Part shown: one piece after another, positions 26,833-34,560 of the stretch | Layout of the letters: each line of letters starts with the position of its first letter | Position numbering within the stretch: the stretch's first letter is position 1 | Source: an uncultured Lachnospiraceae bacterium | GTDB taxonomy: Bacteria > Bacillota > Clostridia > Lachnospirales > Lachnospiraceae | Length of the DNA: 64,000 bases | Assembly (NCBI GenBank): GCA_947586255.1 | Contig: CANPXP010000001.1 | Location: 61,718-125,717, forward strand | Direction of reading: 5' to 3' | Position numbers and translations under genes: made by a program | Notes under the pieces: generated by a model | The model's database searches: none | Told to the model about the DNA's origin: nothing | Seen by the model: the letters and a program-made list of their open reading frames with translations, nothing else

Positions 26833-28521
26833 ATGGAATATATAGCGGCGATGCAGGATATGTCTATTGAGCAGCTGATTGCGGTTATTGAGGTGCTGCA
26901 GAGGTCTTCGGATGCCTATTTTTACATTATGGATTTAAATACGGACACATACATAACGACGCGGAAGATGCTCACCCGATTCCCCTTTGAGAGCACGGTC
27001 ACGGAGCATGTCAAGCCGCATCTTAAGCAGATTGTCTATCCGAATGATTTCCCTAAGCTGGAGGCGGATATCCGCAGATGTATATCCGGGGAACAGACGA
27101 TGCACAGTCTGGAGTACCGCTGGTTTGATCTCGAGCACAGAGTCGTCTGGATCGAGTGCAAGGGCACGGTTATCATCGGTAAGGACGGACACAGACTGCT
27201 GTTTGGCAGGGTGATGGAACTTGGCCGGGAGGCTAAGGCCGACAATATTACGGGACTCCGCAGGGAAGTGAGATTTCAGTACGACGCGGAGGAGATTCTG
27301 CGCGACAGGCCGCAGACGCTCAACTATATGATGCGGATAGGCATCGACAACTTCAAGGAGATCAATGAGAAGGAGGGCGTCGAGGCGGGCGACAACGTGC
27401 TGCGGGAGCTGGCCGACTGTATTCTGGCTACCGTGGATCCGAAGGTGGATGTGTACCGGCTGATGTCCGATGAATTCATGATTATGGACGCCATGCCGGA
27501 GTGCGGCAAGGAGGCGCGGACGGTCTATAACGAGATCAGGGCCAGGGTCGCGGCGTCGGTGCGGGAGAAGGAGTACAGCTGCTTCTATACGATATCCGCG
27601 GGCGTGATGCAGGACGGCTTTGAGGGTAAGAACGCCGATACGGTGCAGAGTCTGACGGAGTTCGCGCTGAATGAGGCGAAGCGCAGAGGCAAGAACCAGA
27701 TGGCGCTCTTTGACAAGGAGGCTTACGACGAATACCTGAAGCGGCTCGACATCAGGAAGTTGATGCGGCGGGATATCAACGATAACTTCAAGGATTTTGA
27801 GGTGTTTTATCAGCCGATCGTGTCGGCGCCGGATTACAGACTGATCGGTGCGGAGGCGCTGCTGCGCTGGAAGTGTGAGAAGTATGGAAGCGTGTCACCG
27901 GGGGTTTTCATTCCGATTCTGGAGGAGAGCGGCCTGATCATTCCGGTGGGGAGATTCGTTCTGTGGCAGGCGGCGAGAACCTGTAAAAAGTGGAGGGAGA
28001 TCATTCCCGATTTTCATATCAATGTGAATCTGTCCTATGTGCAGATCTACAAGAGCGATCTGCTGGTGGATGTGGACAAGTGCATCGAGGAGGTGGGGAT
28101 ACCGCCGGAAAGCCTGATGTTAGAGCTGACGGAGAGCGGCTATATTGAGACGGACGAGAGAACCAAGGAGCTGTTCAGGGAGCTGAAGCAGAAAAATTTC
28201 GACCTGGCGCTGGACGATTTCGGGACGGGCTACTCCAACATGCGTTATCTGCAGGAGATCGAGGCGGCTACGGTCAAGATTGACAGGAGTTTTGTGGCAC
28301 AGGCGCTGAACAACGACAACGATTACAACATTATTACGCATATCATAGATATGGTGCACAGTCTCGGCTCCTCCGTGTGTATGGAAGGCATTGAGAAGGA
28401 GGAGGAGCTCGACAGGATGATGCAGGCGAAGCCCGATATGATACAGGGATATTATTTCGGCAAACCTTCGCCGGCCGACCGGTTTGAAGAGCAGTTCCTG
28501 CAGAGTGAGAAGCTGCGCTGA
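26833..28521 (+). CDS. Degenerate GGDEF - EAL domain protein (c-di-GMP phosphodiesterase)
   Basis: 562 residues. The N-terminal region (1-130) has a PAS-like pattern (YFYIMDLNTDTYITT, EYRWFDLEHRVVWIECKG). A GGDEF domain (about 150-300) follows in which the signature reads LMSDEF instead of GGDEF, so cyclase activity is unlikely. The C-terminal EAL domain (about 315-555) keeps the key residues: AEALLRWK, NVNLSYVQ, LELTESGYIE, LALDDFGTGYSN, VKIDRSFV and CMEGIEKEEE. It therefore probably hydrolyses c-di-GMP. The ATG is preceded by GAAGGAAGG. It sits between the GH3 and xylulokinase genes but has its own consensus promoter, so it may be an insertion in the sugar cluster. A link to motility genes further on is possible. 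Confidence 0.9.
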   Translation: MEYIAAMQDMSIEQLIAVIEVLQRSSDAYFYIMDLNTDTYITTRKMLTRFPFESTVTEHVKPHLKQIVYPNDFPKLEADIRRCISGEQTMHSLEYRWFDLEHRVVWIECKGTVIIGKDGHRLLFGRVMELGREAKADNITGLRREVRFQYDAEEILRDRPQTLNYMMRIGIDNFKEINEKEGVEAGDNVLRELADCILATVDPKVDVYRLMSDEFMIMDAMPECGKEARTVYNEIRARVAASVREKEYSCFYTISAGVMQDGFEGKNADTVQSLTEFALNEAKRRGKNQMALFDKEAYDEYLKRLDIRKLMRRDINDNFKDFEVFYQPIVSAPDYRLIGAEALLRWKCEKYGSVSPGVFIPILEESGLIIPVGRFVLWQAARTCKKWREIIPDFHINVNLSYVQIYKSDLLVDVDKCIEEVGIPPESLMLELTESGYIETDERTKELFRELKQKNFDLALDDFGTGYSNMRYLQEIEAATVKIDRSFVAQALNNDNDYNIITHIIDMVHSLGSSVCMEGIEKEEELDRMMQAKPDMIQGYYFGKPSPADRFEEQFLQSEKLR

Positions 28522-28548
28522 TGCAAGGCGGGCGGACAGGAAACGGTC

Positions 28549-28593
28549 AATAGAGGGCTGTTGGCAGACAGTGGCTGCAATCAGCCCTCTATT
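28549..28593 (+). terminator. Long hairpin between EAL protein and xylulokinase genes
   Basis: A perfect 12-bp inverted repeat (28549-28560 with 28582-28593) around a 21-base loop that can pair further internally. It ends in ATTATTAAA rather than a clean T-tract. Either a terminator for the upstream gene or a leader structure of xylB. Confidence 0.6.
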
Positions 28594-28628
28594 ATTAAAC
28601 GGAATAACAGATAAAAAGGAGGAACATC

Positions 28629-30104
28629 GTGCTGTATATAGGAGTGGATCTGGGGACGAGCGCCGTCAAACTTCTTCTGATGGAGGGAAGCGGCAGGATT
28701 GTCAATATTGTATCAAAGGAGTATCCGATCAGTTTTCCGCACCCGGGCTGGTCGGAGCAGAATCCCGAGGACTGGTATGAAAAGAGTATGGAGGGGATTC
28801 GGGAACTGATCGCGGATGCGGATAAGAGTCAGATCGCGGGCATCAGCTTCGGTGGACAGATGCACGGCCTGGTCATTCTGGACGAGAACGACGAGGTGAT
28901 CCGTCCGGCGATCCTGTGGAATGACGGCAGGACGGCGAAGGAGTGCGACTATCTGAACAATGTGATCGGCAAGGATAAGCTCTCGGCGTACACGGCCAAC
29001 ATTTCATTCACGGGCTTTACCGCGCCGAAAATCCTCTGGGTGAAAGACAACGAGCCGGAGAATTTCGCGAGAATCAGGAAAATCATGCTGCCGAAGGACT
29101 ACATCGCCTATCGGCTGACGGGCGTGCACTGCACGGACGTGTCGGACGCTTCCGGCATGCTGCTCTTCGACGTGAAGAACCGCTGCTGGTCCGGGGAGAT
29201 GTGCGAGATCTGCGGCGTGAAGGAGGAGCAGCTCGCGCGGGTATACGAGAGCTACGAGACGGTGGGAACGGTTCTGCCGCAGATCGCGGCGCAGCTGGGA
29301 ATCCCTGAGACGGTCAAGGTGGCGGCGGGCGGCGGCGACAACGCGGCGGCGGCCGTGGGAACCGGCACCGTGGGGGACGGCATGTGCAATATTTCCCTCG
29401 GCACCAGCGGTACGATTTTCATTTCTTCCGAGAAGTTCGGCGTGGATAAACACAATGCGCTGCACGCCTTCGCGCACGCGGACGGGCATTATCATCTGAT
29501 GGGCTGTATGCTGAGCGCGGCTTCCTGTAACAAGTGGTGGATGGACGAGATCATCGGCACGCAAGACTACGCGGCGCAGCAGAGAGAGATCACCGATGAC
29601 AAGCTGGGTGAAAACCATGTGTATTTTCTGCCCTATCTGATGGGGGAGCGCTCTCCGCACAACGATCCGAACGCCCGCGGCACCTTCATCGGCATGACGA
29701 TGGACACGACGAGGGCCGATATGACGCAGGCGGTTCTGGAGGGCGTGGCCTTCGCGCTGCGCGATTCTCTGGAGGTGGCGAAGTCTCTCGGCATTCGGAT
29801 CGAGCGCACCAAGATCTGCGGCGGTGGCGCGAAGAGCCCGCTGTGGAGGAAGATGATCGCGAACATCATGAACCTGAAAGTGGATGTGATCGAGAGCGAG
29901 GAAGGACCCGCTATGGGCGGCGCGATGCTGGCGGCGGTGGCCTGCGGGGAGTATGCGACTGTGGAGGAGGCTGCGGCGAAGATCGTCAAGGTCGTGGATA
30001 CCGTGGAGCCTGAGGCGGCGCTGGTGGAGAAGTATGAGGCGCGCTATCAGCAGTTTAGACAGATTTATCCGGCGTGTAAGGAATTGTTCGGCAGGATTCA
30101 ATAA
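28629..30104 (+). CDS. xylB: Xylulokinase
   Basis: 491 residues, the normal FGGY-kinase length. It phosphorylates D-xylulose to xylulose-5-phosphate for the pentose phosphate pathway. Motifs: GVDLGTSAVKLLLME (ATP-binding start), SFGGQMHGLVILD (the GQMHG typical of XylB), AILWNDGRTAKEC, FTAPKILWVKDNEP, SDASGMLLFDVKNR, GGGDNAAAAVGTG and GGGAKSPLWRKMIANIMN. The GTG start follows AAAAGGAGG at ideal spacing. Two more sugar genes follow closely (25 bp then about 50 bp), making a pentose operon. Confidence 0.95.
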   Translation: MLYIGVDLGTSAVKLLLMEGSGRIVNIVSKEYPISFPHPGWSEQNPEDWYEKSMEGIRELIADADKSQIAGISFGGQMHGLVILDENDEVIRPAILWNDGRTAKECDYLNNVIGKDKLSAYTANISFTGFTAPKILWVKDNEPENFARIRKIMLPKDYIAYRLTGVHCTDVSDASGMLLFDVKNRCWSGEMCEICGVKEEQLARVYESYETVGTVLPQIAAQLGIPETVKVAAGGGDNAAAAVGTGTVGDGMCNISLGTSGTIFISSEKFGVDKHNALHAFAHADGHYHLMGCMLSAASCNKWWMDEIIGTQDYAAQQREITDDKLGENHVYFLPYLMGERSPHNDPNARGTFIGMTMDTTRADMTQAVLEGVAFALRDSLEVAKSLGIRIERTKICGGGAKSPLWRKMIANIMNLKVDVIESEEGPAMGGAMLAAVACGEYATVEEAAAKIVKVVDTVEPEAALVEKYEARYQQFRQIYPACKELFGRIQ

Positions 30105-30129
30105 AAGATGATAAAAGGAGACATGAAAA

Positions 30130-30753
30130 GTGGAGATTAAGAAAATTACCGACCCCGCGTTTCGCAGATATGGCAGAATCGTGCAGGGCATTGATTTTAG
30201 TGATCTGGTGGAGGCGATCAAGCGGGAGACGCCGCTTCCTGAGGGCGTAGCCTACGAGCCGTCGATCGCGGCGCTGGAGGCCACAAAAGCCGCAAAGGAG
30301 CTGCAGCGGCAGACTTACGGAGAACTTCCCATTGAGGTCGGTTACTGCAACGGGCACAATTATAAGCTCAACGCCATCGAGTATCACAGAAGCTCCGAGA
30401 TTAACGTGGCGGCTACGGACGCGGTGTTGATTGTCGGCCTGCAGCAGGATATCACGGATGATTTTACATACGATACAGGCAGGATGGAGGCGTTTCTGGT
30501 GCCGGCGGGGACGGCGGTGGAGCTCTACGCGACGACGCTGCACTATGCGCCCTGCAGTGCGGACGAGGGCGGTTTCAAGGTGGGTATTGTGCTGCCCGCA
30601 GGCACCAATTATCCGCTGCAGGAGCGGCACGAGGGCTGGGAGGACGCCCTGCTCGCCGCGCAGAACAAGTGGCTGATCGGACATGCGGAGGGCGGTCTGG
30701 ACGCCGGCGCGCACATCGGGCTGGTCGGCAAAAACCTGGATATCAGGGAGTAG
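30130..30753 (+). CDS. DUF4867 family protein
   Basis: 207 residues, GTG start behind AAAAGGAGA. The sequence (EVGYCNGHNYKLNAIEYHRSSEINVAATDAVLIVGL, MEAFLVPAGTAVELYATTLHYAPC) has the alternating beta pattern of a cupin-like barrel. Histidines at EYHRSSE and TLHYAPC may bind a metal. I recognise it as DUF4867, a family seen next to pentose and hexose genes; its reaction is not known to me. The position between xylulokinase and an isomerase suggests a sugar epimerase or mutarotase-like step (inference). Confidence 0.7.
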   Translation: MEIKKITDPAFRRYGRIVQGIDFSDLVEAIKRETPLPEGVAYEPSIAALEATKAAKELQRQTYGELPIEVGYCNGHNYKLNAIEYHRSSEINVAATDAVLIVGLQQDITDDFTYDTGRMEAFLVPAGTAVELYATTLHYAPCSADEGGFKVGIVLPAGTNYPLQERHEGWEDALLAAQNKWLIGHAEGGLDAGAHIGLVGKNLDIRE

Positions 30754-30803
30754 CGTAAATAATGCCGGCGGGGCCGGTTATAGATAAGGAGGATATGAAT
30801 ACT

Positions 30804-32288
30804 ATGAACAATTTACCCAAAGTGAAGATCGGTATCGTTGCCGTAAGCCGCGACTGCTTCCCGGCGTCGCTGGCGGTCAACAGAAGAAAAGCGCTGGTGG
30901 AGGCGTACAAGGCAAAATATGACGCTTCCGATATCTACGAGTGCCCGGTCTGCATCATCGAGAGCGAGATCGATATGGTGAATGCGCTGAAGGACATCAA
31001 GGAAAACGGCTGTAACGCGCTCTGCGTGTACCTCGGAAACTTCGGACCGGAGATCTCCGAGACCCTTCTGGCAAAGCATTTCGAAGGGCCTAAAATGTTC
31101 GTGGCGGCCGCTGAGGAATCCCAGAGCGATCTGGTTCAGGGTCGCGGCGACGCATACTGCGGTATGCTGAACGCCAGCTACAATCTGAAACTGCGCAATG
31201 TGAAGGCATACATTCCGGAGTATCCCGTGGGCGACGCGGAGGACTGCGCGGACATGATTCACGAGTTTATTCCGATCGCGCGCGCCGTTGCGGCTCTGGC
31301 AAATCTGAAGATTATCTCCTTCGGTCCCAGACCGCTGAACTTCCTGGCATGTAACGCGCCGATCAAGCAGCTGTACAACCTGGGCGTGGAGATTGAGGAG
31401 AATTCCGAGTTAGACCTGTTCGAGGCGTTCAATAAGCACGAGGGCGATCCCCGTATTCCCGACGTAGTCAAGGATATGGAGGCGGAGCTTGGCGCGGGCA
31501 ACAACAAGCCCACCATTCTGCCGAAGCTGGCGCAGTATGAGCTGACCCTGCTCGACTGGATCGAGGAGCACAAGGGCTATCGCGAATATGTGGCTATCGC
31601 GGGCAAGTGCTGGCCGGCATTCCAGACACAGTTCGGTTTCGTTCCCTGCTATGTCAACAGCCGTCTGACGGGGCGCGGTATTCCCGTATCCTGCGAGGTG
31701 GATATCTACGGCTGCCTGAGCGAATTCATCGGCGAGGCTGTCAGCGACGACATCGTGACGCTGCTCGACATCAACAATTCCGTGCCGAAGGATATGTACA
31801 AGGAGTCCATCGAGGGCAAGTTCGACTATAAGTTCACGGATACCTTCATGGGATTCCACTGCGGCAATACCTGCTCCAAGAAGCTGTCCAAGTGCAGCAT
31901 GGAGTATCAGATGATTATGGCGAGAACGCTGCCTGAGGAAGTGACCCAGGGTACGCTGGAGGGCGACATTGTTCCCGGCGACATCACGTTCTACCGCCTG
32001 CAGAGCACGGCCGACAATATTCTGCGTGCATATGTGGCGGAGGGCGAGATCCTGCCTGTGGCGACCAGATCCTTCGGCGGTATCGGCGTATTCGCTATTC
32101 ACGAGATGGGAAGATTCTATCGCCACGTGCTGATAGAGAAGAATTATCCGCACCACGGCGCGGTGGCATTCGGTCATCACGGCAAGGCGCTCTACGAGGT
32201 ATTCAAATACATCGGCGTGGATGTGAGCGAGATCGGTTACAATCAGCCGAAGAGCGTGCCGTATCCGACGGAGAATCCCTTCGCGTAA
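30804..32288 (+). CDS. L-fucose/L-arabinose isomerase family protein
   Basis: 494 residues from the ATG at 30804, which sits 11 nt after AAGGAGG. The ATG at 30795 is only 2 nt from that motif. The protein follows the FucI/AraA fold: N-terminal Rossmann-like domains (KIGIVAVSRDCFPASLAVN; NALCVYLGNFGPE), then the metal-binding half with FGFVPCYVNSRLTGRG, SCEVDIYGCLSE, GFHCGNTCSKKL and a C-terminal HHGAVAFGHHGKALYEVF. Glu/Asp/His metal ligands are plausible in CEVDIYG and FHCGN. Next to xylulokinase it may isomerise a pentose (L-arabinose, D-arabinose or a relative) to the ketose. The precise substrate cannot be read from sequence. Confidence 0.8.
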   Translation: MNNLPKVKIGIVAVSRDCFPASLAVNRRKALVEAYKAKYDASDIYECPVCIIESEIDMVNALKDIKENGCNALCVYLGNFGPEISETLLAKHFEGPKMFVAAAEESQSDLVQGRGDAYCGMLNASYNLKLRNVKAYIPEYPVGDAEDCADMIHEFIPIARAVAALANLKIISFGPRPLNFLACNAPIKQLYNLGVEIEENSELDLFEAFNKHEGDPRIPDVVKDMEAELGAGNNKPTILPKLAQYELTLLDWIEEHKGYREYVAIAGKCWPAFQTQFGFVPCYVNSRLTGRGIPVSCEVDIYGCLSEFIGEAVSDDIVTLLDINNSVPKDMYKESIEGKFDYKFTDTFMGFHCGNTCSKKLSKCSMEYQMIMARTLPEEVTQGTLEGDIVPGDITFYRLQSTADNILRAYVAEGEILPVATRSFGGIGVFAIHEMGRFYRHVLIEKNYPHHGAVAFGHHGKALYEVFKYIGVDVSEIGYNQPKSVPYPTENPFA

Positions 32289-32350
32289 GTGATGGTTTCA
32301 CGTAAGAAACGTCGAAGACAGCGGGAGATACCGCATAGATAGAGATAAGT

Positions 32351-32383
32351 GCTTTGGGCGGAGAGACTTTCTCCGCCCGAAGC
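32351..32383 (+). terminator. Hairpin downstream of isomerase gene
   Basis: A 13-bp stem with one T-G wobble (32351-32363 with 32371-32383) and a 7-base loop. No T-tract follows; it stands 18 bp before the proper terminator. Confidence 0.5.
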
Positions 32384-32400
32384 AATGATAAGACAGGCAT

Positions 32401-32434
32401 AAGAAAAGCACCGGCTGCCCGGTGCTTTTCTTAT
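32401..32434. terminator. Bidirectional terminator between convergent genes
   Basis: A 14-bp perfect stem (32401-32414 with 32419-32432) with a CTGC loop. It carries an A-rich left arm and T-rich right arm, so it can stop both the pentose operon and the minus-strand gene that ends at 32463. Confidence 0.85.
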
Positions 32435-32462
32435 TAAGATTAAGGAGTTTCAAATTGAACCG

Positions 32463-33683
32463 TTACATCGTCGTATCGATTGTTGAGCCAGTGCCGCTCG
32501 CGTTGTAGATTCCCTGGCTCGTGTAGGTCTGCCCCTCCAGAGATTCTCCCTGCGTAGCGTACTTGTAAATCTGATTGATCCTGTCCGTCATCTTCTCGCT
32601 GAAGGAGTAGGCGCCGGTAAACAGATCCTTTACATTGCTCATGTCGGAGTCCTTGAACTTCTCCTCGTCGATGGAAAGGAGATTGTCTCCGCCGATCGTC
32701 ACGCCCATTCTCTCGAAAGCGCTCTTGTTGCTGTTGACGAGATTCTTCAGATAATCCGCCTGATGGATCACGTTGGAATTTACGCTCTCGAGCGCGTTCT
32801 TCATCAGATCGTTATAATCCTTGACGAAGGTGTTGAAAGCGTCGAAAATATTGTCCTTGTTGTCGTTTGTGAGCGACAGAGAACCCAGCTTGTCAATGGA
32901 TTTAAAGAGCGCGCTTGCGGCTGTGGCGGATGCGGAATCCTTCGCTGTCTTGGAAGAGCCGGGAGCGGGCTTTGTCTCGTCCGTGTCCTTCGTCTCGCTC
33001 GCCGTGTAGCTTCCTGCGCTTCCCGCGTATTTCGCCTTGGCGGAGGTGATGGATTCGCCCTCGCCCGCAGTGCGGTAGAGCTTGCTCATCTTGTCGGTGA
33101 GCTTGTCGGCGTAGGAACCGTAGCCCTGGAACAGAGTCTTCATCGTAGGAACGTTTGTCGCGCCCGTCTTTTCGTTGACCTTCTTGAAGGTATCCTCGTT
33201 GATGGACAGCGTGCGGTCGGAATTCATCGTGATACCGATTTTCGCCAGTAGCTTGTAATTGGAATAAGTCATATCGTTGATGGCATCAGCCTGCGCCTTG
33301 ACATCAGCGGACTTGCTGTTGGAAGCGTTCTTGATCATTGTGTTGTAGTCTTTGATAAAAGCGGATACGCTGTCGTACAGGCCGTCGATGTTCTCATAGC
33401 TGAAATCGAGAGAATTCATACTTCCCGCTGTCTCGTAGAACTTCCTCGCCGCGCTGGCGGTAGCGCCGTCCGTCTCCTTCTTCTCCGACGTGCTCTTGGA
33501 AGTGCTGCCTTCCTCTTCCTCATTGATCTTGGCATAGTAGGATTTCATCATCTTGCCGTAGCTTCCGTTCTTGATGGAAGCGTAGTCCGAGAGCAGCGTG
33601 GAAGTGCTGTCGCCCGATCCGCCGAGCAGAGAAGAGTACATATCCTGCATGCCGGAATTGAAACCGTTTAAACTGATACCCAT
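32463..33683 (-). CDS. Orphan protein with two FliD C-terminal-like repeats
   Basis: 406 residues from the ATG preceded by GGAGGG at 7 nt; an upstream ATG at 33698 overlaps that ribosome site. There is no signal peptide. Two related modules are seen. One (about 85-215) has LYDSVSAFIKDYNTMIKNA, LLAKIGITMNSDRTLSINED and LFQGYGSYADKLTDKMSKLY. The other (about 255-385) has IFDAFNTFVKDYNDLMKNA, AFERMGVTIGGDNLLSIDEE and LFTGAYSFSEKMTDRINQIY. The pattern (F-x-x-D-Y-N, then G-I/V-T-x2-x-D-x-x-L-S-I-x-E) is that of the FliD filament-cap C-terminal domain. A Ser/Thr/Lys-rich linker joins the modules. It lies 13 kb from the flagellar cluster. Export through the flagellar apparatus is possible; function unknown. 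Confidence 0.75.
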   Translation of the reverse strand: MGISLNGFNSGMQDMYSSLLGGSGDSTSTLLSDYASIKNGSYGKMMKSYYAKINEEEEGSTSKSTSEKKETDGATASAARKFYETAGSMNSLDFSYENIDGLYDSVSAFIKDYNTMIKNASNSKSADVKAQADAINDMTYSNYKLLAKIGITMNSDRTLSINEDTFKKVNEKTGATNVPTMKTLFQGYGSYADKLTDKMSKLYRTAGEGESITSAKAKYAGSAGSYTASETKDTDETKPAPGSSKTAKDSASATAASALFKSIDKLGSLSLTNDNKDNIFDAFNTFVKDYNDLMKNALESVNSNVIHQADYLKNLVNSNKSAFERMGVTIGGDNLLSIDEEKFKDSDMSNVKDLFTGAYSFSEKMTDRINQIYKYATQGESLEGQTYTSQGIYNASGTGSTIDTTM

Positions 33684-34014
33684 TTGCTTTCCCTCCATGT
33701 TCTTAAATGACGACTTCCGTGTCTTGTATATGTTGTTGATATGTTACTTTATGCCGACGTATGAGATACGTCAGGGCATAATGATTCTTATATTTATTAT
33801 TTCGGATTTTATGGCCGTTTGTAAAGAGGGAAATGGAAAAAATTTGGGATTTTCGTGACAATTTTTCGGACGCTCGCGACATCGGAAAAGTGGGTGTGGA
33901 TAAAGTGACGGTTTTGTTGTATGATAATAGCGGTACATAGGAGACGAACGAGACGCCCGAAGGAGCGTGTGACGCATTTTCGTTCGGGCGGAACGCCGGA
34001 GAACAGGAGCGGAT
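33684..34014. other. Intergenic region between divergent genes with a hairpin and candidate promoter
   Basis: 331 bp. A strong inverted repeat at 33750-33780 (GACGTAT/ATACGTC with a GAG loop, extended by TATGCC/GGCATA past a 2-base bulge) would lie in the 5' leader of the minus-strand FliD-like gene. On the plus strand TGGATA (33897) with TATGAT (33920), 17-bp spacer, is a candidate promoter for the membrane protein at 34015. No small gene is supported. Confidence 0.5.
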
Positions 34015-34494
34015 ATGAAGAGAGAGAAAAACGAATTGATGCAGTTTCTGGCCGGGCTGGCAATGCTCGTTGCCGGACTGTTTATCCTGTCGCAGAAGGT
34101 CGTGATATATTCGGGATTCTGGGGATACGGCTGGATGGCGGGCGGCGTGCAGATGAGCGGCGGCCTGATCATGATTCCGCTGATTGCCGGTATCGTGTGG
34201 CTCTTTGCCTCCGGCGGAAGCTTCGGGGCGAAGGTGCTGACGGGACTGGGTGTGCTGATCATCCTACTGGGGATTATCATGACGACGAATATCAAATTGA
34301 GCCGCGTCAATCTGTTCGAGTGGATCGTGATTCTCGTGCTGATATTCGGCGGCGCCGGGCTGCTCATCAGAGTCCTCGTCGCGGACGGGCGCAGAGAGCG
34401 GCGGGGCAGAGCGGAAGATCCGCGGATCGAGCGGACCAGCGAGAGAATAGACGCCATCGAAGCGGAGTTGGAACGCATGAAGAAAGATCAGTAA
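34015..34494 (+). CDS. Membrane protein with C-terminal coiled coil, unknown function
   Basis: 159 residues with four hydrophobic segments (about 10-26, 30-62 in two parts, 70-88 and 98-118). An Arg-rich cytosolic tail with a short predicted coiled coil follows (SERIDAIEAELERMKKDQ). Start behind AACAGGAGCGGAT. I do not recognise a named family. The basic motif GRRERRGR followed by a helix could bind a partner or nucleic acid, but that is a guess. The deacetylase gene begins 67 bp downstream after a hairpin. Confidence 0.7.
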   Translation: MKREKNELMQFLAGLAMLVAGLFILSQKVVIYSGFWGYGWMAGGVQMSGGLIMIPLIAGIVWLFASGGSFGAKVLTGLGVLIILLGIIMTTNIKLSRVNLFEWIVILVLIFGGAGLLIRVLVADGRRERRGRAEDPRIERTSERIDAIEAELERMKKDQ

Positions 34495-34515
34495 AAAATA
34501 TCGTAAGACGCGAAG

Positions 34516-34555
34516 TACCCTGCATATACTTTAAACAACAATAATATGCAGGGTA
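34516..34555 (+). terminator. 12-bp inverted repeat overlapping the deacetylase ribosome site
   Basis: TACCCTGCATAT (34516-34527) is perfectly repeated inverted at 34544-34555. The right arm contains GCAGGG, the only Shine-Dalgarno-like sequence before the ATG at 34561. The hairpin could terminate upstream transcription or hide the ribosome site. Confidence 0.6.
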
Positions 34556-34560
34556 TTATT

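Noticed and set aside
33684..33850. Sigma-28 promoter for the orphan FliD-like gene
   Set aside because: The best match on the minus strand (TCCGAAAT with TTTA 15 bp upstream) has too many mismatches compared with the other five sigma-28 promoters here.
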